From JALORV01 sp963766365 (GTDB lineage: Bacteria; Pseudomonadota; Gammaproteobacteria; Burkholderiales; Burkholderiaceae_F), in NCBI GenBank assembly GCA_963766365.1, contig CAVXZK010000014.1, forward strand, positions 1-64,000: a DNA stretch of 64,000 nt, in the 5' to 3' direction. Each line of letters begins with the position of its first letter. The first letter of the stretch is position 1. Positions 29,208-37,975 of this stretch are shown here, in pieces. The notes under the pieces are model-generated. The model worked only from the letters and a program-made list of their open reading frames with translations, was not told the origin of the DNA and did not search any database. The position numbers were made by a program, and so were the translations under genes.

Positions 29208-30617
29208 ATGACGACACTGATCAAGCCGGCCACGTCGAGCCGGCCGCCGGCCGTGGCCGGCCTGTTCTACCCGGACGATCCGGGCGTGCTGCGCGGTGAG
29301 GTGCAGCAGTTGGTGGCCGCGGCGGGTCCGCCGAACCGTGCCGCGCCTGCCCCCAAGGCACTGATCGCACCACACGCCGGCTACGTCTACTCCGGCCCGA
29401 GCGCCGGTCATGCCTACGCGCGGCTGGTGCCGCACGCCGCCCGCATCCGCCGCGTGATCCTTCTGGGGCCAGTGCACCGCGTACCGGTGCGCGGGCTTGC
29501 GCTGCCGTCGGTTGATCGTTTCGACACCCCGCTCGGTTCGGTTGAGATCGACCGGCCGGCGGTGGCCCAGCTGCGCGACCTGCCACAGGTCGTTATCAGC
29601 GACGGCGCGCATGCCGCGGAGCACTCGCTCGAAGTTCATCTGCCGTTCCTGCAGCAGGTGCTCGGCCGTTTCACGCTGGTGCCGCTCGCCGTCGGCGACG
29701 CGACGCCGGACGAGGTCGCGGAAGTCCTGGCGCGGCTGTGGGGTGGCGAGGAGACGCTGATCGTCGTCAGCTCGGATCTGTCGCATTACCTGCCGTACGC
29801 CACGGCGCGTGCGGTGGACCGCGAGACCGTGGAGTCGATGCTGGCCCTCGCGCCGACGCTGCAGCACGAACAGGCTTGCGGCGCGACTCCCGTCAATGGA
29901 CTGCTGGCGTTGGCGCGCCGGCGCGGCCTGCGCGCCGAGTTGCTCGACCTGCGCAATTCGGGCGATACCGCAGGAGACCGCGGTCGCGTCGTCGGCTACG
30001 CTGCGCTCGCGCTTTACGAGCCGACCGTAGCCGGCCAGTCGGCAGACAACGCATTTGCAGAGTCGGCCGTCGCGCGGGGTCCGACGCTGCTTGCGCATGC
30101 GCGCTGGGCGATTGCGCAGCTTCTCGGTCTGCCGGCCGTGGATGCCCCCCAGGCGCCGTTCCTGCACGAGCCGGGCGCGACCTTCGTCACGCTGAAGATC
30201 GAACGCGAGCTGCGCGGCTGCGTCGGTTCGCTGCAACCCCGCCGACCGCTGGGCGAAGACGTGCGCGCCAATGCGCAGGCGGCGGCGTTCGACGATCCGC
30301 GCTTTCCGCCGCTGGCACGACATGAGTACGACAGCCTCGAAGTCGAGATCTCGCTGCTCTCGGCATCGACGCCCATCGTCGTCGCCAGCGAGCGCGAGCT
30401 GCACGCGCAGCTGCGTCCCGGCGTCGACGGCGTGACGTTGGAGTGGGGCCACTGCCGCTCGACCTTCCTGCCGCAGGTGTGGGAAAACCTGCGCGATCCG
30501 CGGGAGTTCATCGCGCACCTGAAGCGCAAGGCCGGGCTGCCGCTGGACTTCTGGTCGACTGACCTCGCCATCTCGCGCTACACGGTCGAGAAGTTCACGG
30601 AAGGCTTGCCGGCATGA
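29208..30617 (+). CDS. Fused AmmeMemoRadiSam proteins B (Memo-like) and A (AMMECR1-like)
   Basis: A 469-residue fusion. Residues about 13-275 form the Memo/LigB-like domain, with PPAVAGLFYPDDP, APHAGYVYSG, GPVHRVPV, AEHSLEVHLPFL and SSDLSHYLPY supplying the histidine-rich site. Residues about 290-469 form the AMMECR1 domain with GCVGSLQPRRPLGEDV and FLPQVWENLRDP. In many bacteria these are two genes beside a radical SAM gene, and here they are one polypeptide. The start at ATG 29208 has GGGAGG nine bases upstream. Its stop overlaps the ATG of the radical SAM partner. The biochemical role of the set is undefined. Confidence 0.9.
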   Translation: MTTLIKPATSSRPPAVAGLFYPDDPGVLRGEVQQLVAAAGPPNRAAPAPKALIAPHAGYVYSGPSAGHAYARLVPHAARIRRVILLGPVHRVPVRGLALPSVDRFDTPLGSVEIDRPAVAQLRDLPQVVISDGAHAAEHSLEVHLPFLQQVLGRFTLVPLAVGDATPDEVAEVLARLWGGEETLIVVSSDLSHYLPYATARAVDRETVESMLALAPTLQHEQACGATPVNGLLALARRRGLRAELLDLRNSGDTAGDRGRVVGYAALALYEPTVAGQSADNAFAESAVARGPTLLAHARWAIAQLLGLPAVDAPQAPFLHEPGATFVTLKIERELRGCVGSLQPRRPLGEDVRANAQAAAFDDPRFPPLARHEYDSLEVEISLLSASTPIVVASERELHAQLRPGVDGVTLEWGHCRSTFLPQVWENLRDPREFIAHLKRKAGLPLDFWSTDLAISRYTVEKFTEGLPA

Positions 30618-31729
30618 GCGCGACGATCCGCCAGGCGGTCCCGGCGCAGCAGCCGGACGAGCATTACGCGGCCCGCTGGTGGCACCGGCTCGATGACGGG
30701 CGTATCCAGTGCGACCTGTGCCCGCGCGACTGCAAGCTGCACGAAGGCCAGCGCGGCCTGTGCTTCGTGCGCAAGCGCGAAGGCGAGGCGATGGTGCTGA
30801 CCACCTACGGCCGATCCTCCGGCTTCTGTGTCGACCCGATCGAGAAGAAGCCTTTGAACCACTTCCATCCGGGGTCTGCCGTGTTCTCGTTCGGTACGGC
30901 GGGCTGCAACCTCGCCTGCAAGTTCTGCCAGAACTGGGACATCTCCAAGTCGACCGAAATGGACCGGTTGATGGACCAGGCGAGTCCCGAGGCTATCGCC
31001 GAGGCCGCCCTGGCGACGGGCTGCAAGAGCGTCGCCTTCACCTACAACGATCCGGTGATCTTTGCTGAGTACGCACTCGACACGGCGGACGCGTGCCATG
31101 CACAGGGGCTGAAGACGGTCGCGGTCACCGCCGGCTACATCCACGCCGAGCCGCGCCGCGAGTTCTACGCGAAGATGGACGCGGCCAACGTCGACCTGAA
31201 GGCGTTCACCGAGGAGTTCTACTTCAAGCTGACCGGCGCGCACCTGGCGCCGGTGCTCGACACGCTGAAGTACCTGGTGCACGAGACCGACTGCTGGACC
31301 GAGATCACGACGCTGCTGATCCCGACCAAGAACGACTCGGATGCGGAAGTGCGCGCGATGTGCCAGTGGATTGCGCGCGAGCTGCGCCCCGATGTGCCGC
31401 TGCACTTCACCGCATTCCACCCGGACTACAAGCTCGATGATCTGCCGGCCACTCCGGCGTCTACGCTCGCGCGCGCGCGCCGCATCGCGCACGAGGAAGG
31501 GCTCAAGTTCGTCTACACCGGCAACGTGCACGATCGCGAGGGCGGGGCGACGTTCTGCCCCGCCTGCCATGCCGCGCTGATCGAGCGCGACTGGCATCGC
31601 ATCCTGCGCTACGAACTAGCGGACGACGGCCGCTGCCCCCACTGCGCGACCGCTATCGCTGGCCGCTTCGGCGGCTTTGAGGGCGGATTCGGCAATCGGC
31701 GCATTCCGGTCCGCGTTGCGCTGCGCTGA
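30614..31729 (+). CDS. AmmeMemoRadiSam system radical SAM enzyme
   Basis: A 371-residue radical SAM protein coupled to the preceding fusion gene by an ATGA overlap. The iron-sulfur motif CNLACKFC supplies Cys98, Cys102 and Cys105. An N-terminal cysteine group (CDLCPRDCKLHEG, residues 33-40, plus Cys50) and a C-terminal zinc-ribbon-like pair (FCPACH and CPHCAT) frame the TIM-barrel core, which contains PIEKKPLNHFHPG. This matches the PflA-like enzyme of the AmmeMemoRadiSam system; the substrate is unknown. Its last 114 bases overlap the end of the convergent transglycosylase gene. Confidence 0.92.
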   Translation: MSATIRQAVPAQQPDEHYAARWWHRLDDGRIQCDLCPRDCKLHEGQRGLCFVRKREGEAMVLTTYGRSSGFCVDPIEKKPLNHFHPGSAVFSFGTAGCNLACKFCQNWDISKSTEMDRLMDQASPEAIAEAALATGCKSVAFTYNDPVIFAEYALDTADACHAQGLKTVAVTAGYIHAEPRREFYAKMDAANVDLKAFTEEFYFKLTGAHLAPVLDTLKYLVHETDCWTEITTLLIPTKNDSDAEVRAMCQWIARELRPDVPLHFTAFHPDYKLDDLPATPASTLARARRIAHEEGLKFVYTGNVHDREGGATFCPACHAALIERDWHRILRYELADDGRCPHCATAIAGRFGGFEGGFGNRRIPVRVALR

Positions 31730-33049
31730 CACTTTGGCGCCAGGCGATCTTGCGGCCCTGGATGCCGTGGCGAACGTCAGGGGCCTGTGCGCCCAGAGCT
31801 GACGCTCGGACTTCGGCAGCGACCGCATTTGCATCAGCACCCGGTGCGCGTGCTCGGTCTGCGGGTGGCCCGCGCGGAACTGCAGTTCATGGGCGCTGTG
31901 CGGCGCACGCAGGATGCTCGCGAGCCAGGCGGCCTCGAGTGGAGTGAGTTGCTCGGGGCGCTTGCGGAAGTAGGCGCGAGCCGCGGCGCGCGCACCGCAC
32001 AGCCCCGGACCCCAGTCCACCGTGTTGAGGTAGAGCTCGAGGATGCGTGCCTTGCCCAGCGTACGTTCCATTTCGATCGCGTACAGCAGCTCGCGCAGCT
32101 TGCGCGCCGCCGTTTTCTCGCCGCCGGTGAACAGCGTGCGTGCCAGCTGCTGTGTCACCGTGCTGGCGCCGCGCCTCGGTCCCGACTCGTCCAGGCTGGC
32201 AAGCAGCGGCGCGACCTGTGCCTCGTCGAAACCGCTGTGGAGGTGGAAGCGCTGGTCTTCTGCGGCAAGGACGGCGGCGGGCAGGTTGGCGCCCATGCGG
32301 TCGAGCGACACCCACCGAGTCTCGGTGTCGCCATTGACGATGCGCTGCATGCCGCCATCGGCCTTGCGGCATGTCATCGCGAACCAGCCGAACTGCAGCG
32401 CCTCGGTACCGAGGCCGCCGACGTCCAGGCCGGAGACGTTCAACTGCATCGCGCCGGTCCGGCTCGGCAGTTCGAGGCGCCCGCGCGCTTCGAGCGTGCC
32501 TTCGATGCGTGCGCCAAGTGCCTCAGGGACGATGGTGGCAAGCGCTCGATAGGCCGCGCCGACGTCGGTCGCGGGCAGCCGCCAGCGCAGCCGGATGCGG
32601 TCGGACGCAAGCTCGGCGGAATATTCGACGCGCAGTGCCTCGGCCGTCAGCCAGCCCGTCACCGTGGCACTGGAGCGCTCGGCGCTGACTTCGACGCGTG
32701 GCAGTTGCAGTGGCGTGGAAGCGAGTGCCGGGTGTTGCAGGCGACAGGGCGCACAGCGGGCCACGATCGCATGACCCTCACGGCGCAACGTGATGCGGCC
32801 GGCGTTCGTGGCGAAGGCTCGGCCATCGAGAAGGACTGCCGCACCTGGGGCCGTGGCCAGGCGCACCAGTCCGGCCACATTGACTTCGTACCGACGGCCG
32901 GCCACCTGCAACTCAGTGGTCCAGGCCGGCGCCGCGGTGGCGAGAACCCCGTTGGCGAGCACGATCACGCCCAATGCGCCTGTGACGCCTACGACGAGCA
33001 GCACGGCGGAGATGCCGAGCACGGTGACGCACTGCCTGAGAGGCGTCAT
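31616..33049 (-). CDS. GT51-type peptidoglycan transglycosylase with long N-terminal domain
   Basis: A 477-residue protein anchored by one N-terminal helix (about 10-35). Residues 40-240 form an uncharacterised periplasmic domain. The GT51 glycosyltransferase domain follows, with catalytic Glu264 in AAEDQRFHLHSGFD, GASTVTQQLARTLF, RKLRELLYAIEMERTLGK and ILELYLNTVDWG. No penicillin-binding transpeptidase domain is present, so it is a monofunctional MtgA-like enzyme with an extra domain. ATG 33049 overlaps the upstream gene's stop (ATGA). It is the last gene of the exosortase operon, linking that system to cell-wall building. Its final 38 codons overlap the radical SAM gene on the other strand. 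Confidence 0.85.
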   Translation of the reverse strand: MTPLRQCVTVLGISAVLLVVGVTGALGVIVLANGVLATAAPAWTTELQVAGRRYEVNVAGLVRLATAPGAAVLLDGRAFATNAGRITLRREGHAIVARCAPCRLQHPALASTPLQLPRVEVSAERSSATVTGWLTAEALRVEYSAELASDRIRLRWRLPATDVGAAYRALATIVPEALGARIEGTLEARGRLELPSRTGAMQLNVSGLDVGGLGTEALQFGWFAMTCRKADGGMQRIVNGDTETRWVSLDRMGANLPAAVLAAEDQRFHLHSGFDEAQVAPLLASLDESGPRRGASTVTQQLARTLFTGGEKTAARKLRELLYAIEMERTLGKARILELYLNTVDWGPGLCGARAAARAYFRKRPEQLTPLEAAWLASILRAPHSAHELQFRAGHPQTEHAHRVLMQMRSLPKSERQLWAHRPLTFATASRAARSPGAKVSAQRNADRNAPIAESALKAAEAASDSGRAVGAAAVVR

Positions 33050-33609
33050 GGCTGCGCCGTGACGGACTCGACCACGGTGGTGGCCCACCACGGACCGCCG
33101 CCGTACTGCGCCGCCCAGAACCAGGACGACATGTCGGTCCATGCGCCCCCGTTGCTGTCGTAGATGCGCTCGCAAACGCGCAGCAATGTGCCGGTGCGTG
33201 ACGCGCTGAAGCAACTCCACTGCGCGCCACCTGCATCGACGATGGGCCGTGGCCTACCGACGGAAAAGCCGAGCGCGGAGAAGCAGTCGACGGCCGGATG
33301 CAACTGGCGCGTCGCCCGATTCACCTGACGCAGGATCAGCACGCGCTCGCCGTCGGTGAAGCGCGCAATCGCGCCCGGGAAGCGCCGCGCGAAACGCTGT
33401 TCGAGTTCCGAAAGCGGCAGTTGGGTCAGCGGCTGGTCGCGGAAGTGGGTGGGCCAGTCGACGCGGGAGGGCGTGTCGCTTGCCACCGCCACCGGTCGCG
33501 CAAGCCACTCGGCAGGCAAGCGGCTGACTGCCTGCGACGACCAGTGCGCTGCCATTGGCAACACGCCCGCGACCAGCAGGGCGCCGACGAAGAAGGTACG
33601 GACATTCAT
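33046..33609 (-). CDS. Exported protein of the exosortase operon, unknown function
   Basis: A 187-residue protein with an N-terminal signal or membrane anchor (about 5-22, FFVGALLVAGVLPMAAHW). The extracytoplasmic part has three cysteines in conserved-looking settings: HPAVDCFSALGF, WSCFSASRT and RVCERIYDSNGG, and ends with an aromatic-rich segment WTDMSSWFWAAQYGG. Its ATG overlaps the exosortase stop (ATGA) and its stop overlaps the transglycosylase ATG, so it is translated with both. The location is like that of EpsI-type exosortase companions, but no confident family match can be stated. Confidence 0.7.
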   Translation of the reverse strand: MNVRTFFVGALLVAGVLPMAAHWSSQAVSRLPAEWLARPVAVASDTPSRVDWPTHFRDQPLTQLPLSELEQRFARRFPGAIARFTDGERVLILRQVNRATRQLHPAVDCFSALGFSVGRPRPIVDAGGAQWSCFSASRTGTLLRVCERIYDSNGGAWTDMSSWFWAAQYGGGPWWATTVVESVTAQP

Positions 33610-34502
33610 TTGTCGCTCCGTGAGACGACACCGGTGAACAGCACCAGCGGGGCGATCGCGGCCATGAAGGCCGCGAGGCCGACGGCTTCGTGCGACCAGT
33701 CGGGCCAGTTCACCAGCCCGGCCTCGGGGAAGAACAGGATCGTGTTGCGAACGATGTTGGCGAGCAGCACCAGCAGGGCTGCCACGACACCGTTGACGAG
33801 GGTCCTGCGCGCATCAGCGCGCTGCAGATACGAAAGCAGCGCTGCCGCGTAGCTGCCGAGCCAGAGCATGCCGATGCCGGCACAGGGTGCGTCGATCAGC
33901 ACGGTCGTGCCGTCGTACACGATCGACGCGCCGGCTGCGGTGGCGTCGAGGCCACCGACCCACAAGCTCCAGGCGCTGGCGTGCGCCACCAGCACCCGCA
34001 GCGGGAAGCCGAGATAGAACTGCAGCGATGCAATGATCGGCAGCGCGAGCAGCAACATCACGATGAGCGGGGTCGCCGGTCGCCGCAGCGCATGCACGAG
34101 GTAAAGACCGAGCGCCAGCATGGCGAGCGCCGCCGCAGCCAGATCCGGCAGGACCAGTTGCGCCGCGGCGGCAGCGATCGCCAGCATGGCGCTGGCAACG
34201 AGCGCCGATCGGGTCGGCTGTGCCAGCAGTGCATGGTCGCGCAGCAGCAGCGCCACTACCGTCAGCCACGCCAGGACGCCCCACGGTTCATCGGATCCGT
34301 CGACCAGCCGTCGTGCGACATACATCCAGTGGGGCCACAGCGCCGCGAACAGTGCGGTCAGCAGCCAGACGGTGCGTGGTATCCGTGTCCCTGTCGCGCC
34401 CCGCGCGTCCGCCCTGCCGATTGCCGTCGGACCCTCGACCAGCAGGCCGAACAGGGGTGACGGCATCGTCCTGCCGATGCGCGCGTTCAGTCCGTCAGGC
34501 AT
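33606..34502 (-). CDS. Exosortase-family transpeptidase
   Basis: A 298-residue polytopic membrane protein with about eight helices. The exosortase catalytic set is visible: Cys207 in DAPCAGIGMLWLG, Arg252 in NIVRNTILFF, and His271 in WSHEAVGLAAF. Exosortases cut and transfer proteins carrying a short C-terminal motif, membrane helix and basic tail. The gene before it encodes such a protein, and the two overlap by eight bases with GGGAGAAGG ahead of this ATG. The subtype cannot be named from sequence alone. No polysaccharide-synthesis genes surround it, so it looks like a dedicated single-target system. Confidence 0.88.
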   Translation of the reverse strand: MPDGLNARIGRTMPSPLFGLLVEGPTAIGRADARGATGTRIPRTVWLLTALFAALWPHWMYVARRLVDGSDEPWGVLAWLTVVALLLRDHALLAQPTRSALVASAMLAIAAAAAQLVLPDLAAAALAMLALGLYLVHALRRPATPLIVMLLLALPIIASLQFYLGFPLRVLVAHASAWSLWVGGLDATAAGASIVYDGTTVLIDAPCAGIGMLWLGSYAAALLSYLQRADARRTLVNGVVAALLVLLANIVRNTILFFPEAGLVNWPDWSHEAVGLAAFMAAIAPLVLFTGVVSRSDK

Positions 34503-36531
34503 GGACCTTCTCCCGGCGCCGGCGACGCAGCCACCACATCAGGCCGCCGGCCGCGGCGACCATCGACAGAAATTCAGGCTCGGGCGTGCTAGGCACTTCG
34601 CCGACTGCGAGTTCGCTGACGCCCTCGGGCAGCGGTTGCGGCTGATCGACACTGCGCTGCATGCCAGTCGGATTGCGGACGACATGGTCGACCGCGATGA
34701 ACGAGGTGTAGTCGGTCAGCAGCCCGTACTGCAGTCCAAGCGCGGTGATTTCCTTCACCGCCGCGCTGTCATGGACGAGCCTCTGGTAGTCCCCGAGCGT
34801 GGCGATGCGGCTGCGCGCCCACAGTGTCGCGAGCGCCTGTGTCTTCGCCTCCGGGGTTCGGTTCGTCGAAATGTCGATCGACCGATAGAACTCTCCGGTG
34901 GCCGTCAAGCCGGTGATCTCCATCGCGCCAACGGGGGCGCCACGAAACTTGCCGGACAGCACGACTGGCCGCTGCGCGAAGAGATCCGGCAGTTGCGGTG
35001 GATCGACGTCGTAGGCCTCGAAGTCGCGGAACCCCACGCGGATCCGGGTCAACAGCGGCGCCTCGATGTAGCGGCGTAAGCGGTCAGCCTCGATCGCCGC
35101 CTGCTGCGGATTCAGCACGACAAAGGCTTCGCCGCGACCGGCGCGTGCCAGTCCCTCGATCAGGAAGCGATTGACCGAGGATCCGATGCCGAAGGCGAAG
35201 ACGTTGGCCCGGCCCAGGTTGGCGCGCACCAGGTCCATCGCCTCTTTCTCGATCGAGACGTAGCCGTCGGTGATGATCACGAAACTGCGCGCGCGGTCGG
35301 CCTCAGCCGGCAGCGCCAGCGCGCCACGCAGGGCCGCCAGCAGTTCGGTTGAGCCGCTGCCGCGCTGGCCGTCGATGAAGCGCCGTGCCAGCTCGACGTT
35401 GTCACGCGTCGCCGGCAGCGATTGACGTGCCAGCATCGAATGACCGCCAGCGAACGGAATGATGTTGAACGTGTCGGTCGGCCGCAGGTTCGCGACCAGT
35501 CCGCGCAGCAGCACCTTCGCCGTGTCGAGCGGGAAGCCGTGCATCGAACCGGAGACGTCGAGCACGAAGACGTACTCGCGCGGCACGATCGCGTCGGCGG
35601 CAACCCGCACCGGCGGTTCGATCATCGCGAGGAAGAAGTTCTCGTCCCTGCCCTCGTGCACCAGCACGCCGGAGGCGATCTCGCGGCCGGCGAGTCGATA
35701 GTCGATGATGATGTCGCGGTTGGCGTGCTCGACCGCCGCGGGCAAGTTCGCCTTGACACTGCGACTGCCCGCGCCTTCAACGACGAAGCGGTGCGATGGC
35801 GATGCCAGCTCCTGCACCGGGATCGGGCTGGCGACCTCGACCGTCATCGCGAGCGCGGCCTTGGGTGCAACACCGGCGCGCAACGTCGGCTGCGCGATCC
35901 AGGTTTCCGCCTGGTGGCTTTCGCGCCCGGGTGCCCCGTTGTAGCGCGGGCCGACGACCGTCGGGAAGACGAAGCGGTAGGTGCCGTCGGTCGGGACGAT
36001 CGTTTCGCTGTAGCGCAGTTCGACGTCGATCTCGTCACCTGGCAGCAGATTGGCAATCGACATCTGGAACACGTTTGGCCGATGCTGTTCGAGCAGCGAA
36101 GCGCTCTTGCCGGCCTGCTTCGCGCCATCGTATTCGCGGCGCGCTGCCTGCTTCTCGCGGATTTGCGCCTGCACGACACGGTCGCCGATGCGCATCGTCA
36201 GCGCCGTGACTGCGGCCCGCGTCGACGCTGGAAACACGTAGCGCGCTTCCAGTGCCTGGGTACCCTCGTTGCGATAGCGCTGCACGACCCGCACGTCGGC
36301 GATCACCCCGCTTACCTTCACGTCGACCGATGTCGACTTCAGCGGCAGCGCGTCGAATCCAGGTTCGGCTCGATCGACGATGAAGTACGGCGCCAGCGTG
36401 CGTTCGGCGGCGTCGGTGCGTTCCGTGTCACGCACCTGTGCATCGGAGGGGGCCAGCGCGAACAGCGCAGTCGTGACCAGTCCACCCAGCAGCCCGCGAA
36501 GCACCGTGGCGAGAGTCATCGATCGCTCCAT
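34495..36531 (-). CDS. VIT-vWA domain protein with C-terminal exosortase sorting signal
   Basis: A 678-residue secreted protein. A signal peptide (about 1-32) is followed by a VIT domain (about 65-195, GVIADVRVVQRYRNEG and YVFPASTRAAVTAL). A von Willebrand A domain begins near 318 with the MIDAS motif DVSGS at 325-329. The C-terminus has a PEP-like sorting signal: TPEPEFLSM, a hydrophobic stretch of about 14 residues, then RRRRREK. It is the presumed substrate of the adjacent exosortase. ATG 36531 overlaps the upstream stop (TGATG); ATG 36519 with GGAG six bases before it is equally possible. Metal-dependent adhesion at the surface is likely by family. Confidence 0.88.
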   Translation of the reverse strand: MERSMTLATVLRGLLGGLVTTALFALAPSDAQVRDTERTDAAERTLAPYFIVDRAEPGFDALPLKSTSVDVKVSGVIADVRVVQRYRNEGTQALEARYVFPASTRAAVTALTMRIGDRVVQAQIREKQAARREYDGAKQAGKSASLLEQHRPNVFQMSIANLLPGDEIDVELRYSETIVPTDGTYRFVFPTVVGPRYNGAPGRESHQAETWIAQPTLRAGVAPKAALAMTVEVASPIPVQELASPSHRFVVEGAGSRSVKANLPAAVEHANRDIIIDYRLAGREIASGVLVHEGRDENFFLAMIEPPVRVAADAIVPREYVFVLDVSGSMHGFPLDTAKVLLRGLVANLRPTDTFNIIPFAGGHSMLARQSLPATRDNVELARRFIDGQRGSGSTELLAALRGALALPAEADRARSFVIITDGYVSIEKEAMDLVRANLGRANVFAFGIGSSVNRFLIEGLARAGRGEAFVVLNPQQAAIEADRLRRYIEAPLLTRIRVGFRDFEAYDVDPPQLPDLFAQRPVVLSGKFRGAPVGAMEITGLTATGEFYRSIDISTNRTPEAKTQALATLWARSRIATLGDYQRLVHDSAAVKEITALGLQYGLLTDYTSFIAVDHVVRNPTGMQRSVDQPQPLPEGVSELAVGEVPSTPEPEFLSMVAAAGGLMWWLRRRRREKVHA

Positions 36532-37391
36532 CAGTCGGCCACGCGAGCCAGCGTGGTGGATCCCGACTGGCGTGGCGCCACGGCGAGCGTCGTCCAGTAG
36601 ACGTCATGGCCGCTCACCACTTCGAGCTCGATCGCGCCTTCGGCGAGTGACACCAGCGTGTGGGCATCGGCCAAGGGCACGACGTAGGCGACACCGGCTC
36701 GTACGCGGCCCAGCTCGACCGAGCGCGCCGGCCCCGTCGCGGGCCGCAACGTCACCGTCGCCACGCCGGAAGCGTCGGCAGGCGGGACGACGACAACGTG
36801 ACCACCGTTTGCCTGGGACACCAGCAGCGCCTGCGCGCGGAGCGGCGCGACCGTCGCTGGCAGGTTGATGCTCCAGGCGAGTCCGGCCGGCTGCAGCGTG
36901 TCGGTCGCAGCGACCTCGACGGTGGCCTGCCTGCCCGGCGGCAACTGCATCAGGTCGGCGATGGCTTCGTCTTTGCTCGCGCGGACATGGCCCGCATCCG
37001 GGTCGTCATCGCCGCCGCAGTCGGTGCCGCCGAGAAGGGCCAGTGAACGGCCGTCGCGGGTGATGGAGAGGCGGTCGACGCTGGCTTCCGTGGACGGAAG
37101 GTGCGTCCCCAGGTCAAGCGTCCGGGCCGTGTCGTTGCGCACCGTCTGCACCACGCGAACGTCGGCAAGCAGGCCGAGGAAACGCATCTCGAGCGCGGCG
37201 TCGACCAGGGGCAGTCGCCGTTCGGCGGCAGTGGGTGAGGGCGCACCGGACCGGGCCGCCGCTGTCCGTGTCGCAGCAGGCTGCAGCGTTGTCTCGGCCG
37301 CGGCCGCGGCGCCGACCGGGGCAATCAGCAGCAGGGCGAGCAATTCGGCGGCGGTGATCATGCCGTCGCGTATCAGGTGCAACGCTGACAT
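36531..37391 (-). CDS. Secreted VIT-like domain protein, companion of the VIT-vWA protein
   Basis: A 286-residue protein; ATG 37391 has AAGGAG seven bases upstream. A signal peptide (about 12-32) precedes a low-complexity alanine-rich stretch, and residues about 62-115 repeat the VIT core of the next gene: LLADVRVVQTVRND here against VIADVRVVQRYRNE there. No vWA domain and no C-terminal sorting tag follow; the rest is beta-rich. It is the first gene of the five-gene exosortase operon. It may be a periplasmic or surface partner of the VIT-vWA protein, which is inference from similarity and coupling. Confidence 0.7.
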   Translation of the reverse strand: MSALHLIRDGMITAAELLALLLIAPVGAAAAAETTLQPAATRTAAARSGAPSPTAAERRLPLVDAALEMRFLGLLADVRVVQTVRNDTARTLDLGTHLPSTEASVDRLSITRDGRSLALLGGTDCGGDDDPDAGHVRASKDEAIADLMQLPPGRQATVEVAATDTLQPAGLAWSINLPATVAPLRAQALLVSQANGGHVVVVPPADASGVATVTLRPATGPARSVELGRVRAGVAYVVPLADAHTLVSLAEGAIELEVVSGHDVYWTTLAVAPRQSGSTTLARVAD

Positions 37392-37636
37392 CGGGTTCTC
37401 CTTGTCGTGGTCCATCGGGCCCGTAGGGCGGGTACGGACCGAACGATGCGTGGCACGCACGAAGCGCGTGCGAAGCCGCAGCGCGACTTCTGTGAAAGCC
37501 GCGTGAAGGCACCGGGCCGCCCGGCGTATGCCGAATGGCCGAGCCGTCTAGGCCGGCTGATGAATGTTCAGGCCGCTGGTGAGCGCCGACGATTGCTTCC
37601 GCAGCCGATTGCAGCTGTCACTTCACGGAGGGGCTC

Positions 37637-37942
37637 ATGCGCAACCGGACGAACCGGAGCAACGATGCATCGGAAGAAGAGATGCGCAATACGCGCCTGG
37701 CGCGCGGCCTGCGCGCGCTGGCCGCCACCGTGATTGTTGGCGGAATCGTGATCGCCGCATTCGAGAACGGTTTGTCGTCGAGTCGCGTCGCGCCCGGTGG
37801 CGGCCCGATCGGGCGGGCCGGTGCCACCGACACGGCGGCCCCGCTTGTCAGTCCGGCCCCGGACGCGCCGACGGCGCCTCCGGCCATCGTGGACGACCCG
37901 TCGCTGAGCCGCCTCGACAGGGCAATGGAACAGCATGGCTGA
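37637..37942 (+). CDS. Small membrane-anchored proline/alanine-rich protein
   Basis: A 101-residue protein with GGAGGGG before ATG 37637. A charged N-terminus (about 1-27) is followed by one helix (about 28-44, ALAATVIVGGIVIAAFENG) and a periplasmic tail rich in Pro, Ala and Gly. No family is recognised. It lies 34 bases before the rhodanese gene on the same strand, so the two probably form an operon facing away from the exosortase operon. The 245-base gap before it, shared with the divergent VIT gene, shows no obvious site. Confidence 0.6.
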   Translation: MRNRTNRSNDASEEEMRNTRLARGLRALAATVIVGGIVIAAFENGLSSSRVAPGGGPIGRAGATDTAAPLVSPAPDAPTAPPAIVDDPSLSRLDRAMEQHG

Positions 37943-37975
37943 ATCCGTCGGCCGCGAATCGCTGAGGAGGGCAAG

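Noticed and set aside
28689..30518. 609-codon open frame antisense to the AmmeMemoRadiSam fusion gene
   Set aside because: The plus-strand protein has clear domains; the antisense product has none.
31787..33163. Plus-strand open frame opposite the transglycosylase gene
   Set aside because: GT51 motifs and start/stop coupling support only the minus strand.
35422..36600. Plus-strand open frame opposite the VIT-vWA gene
   Set aside because: The VIT and MIDAS motifs show that the minus strand is the coding one.
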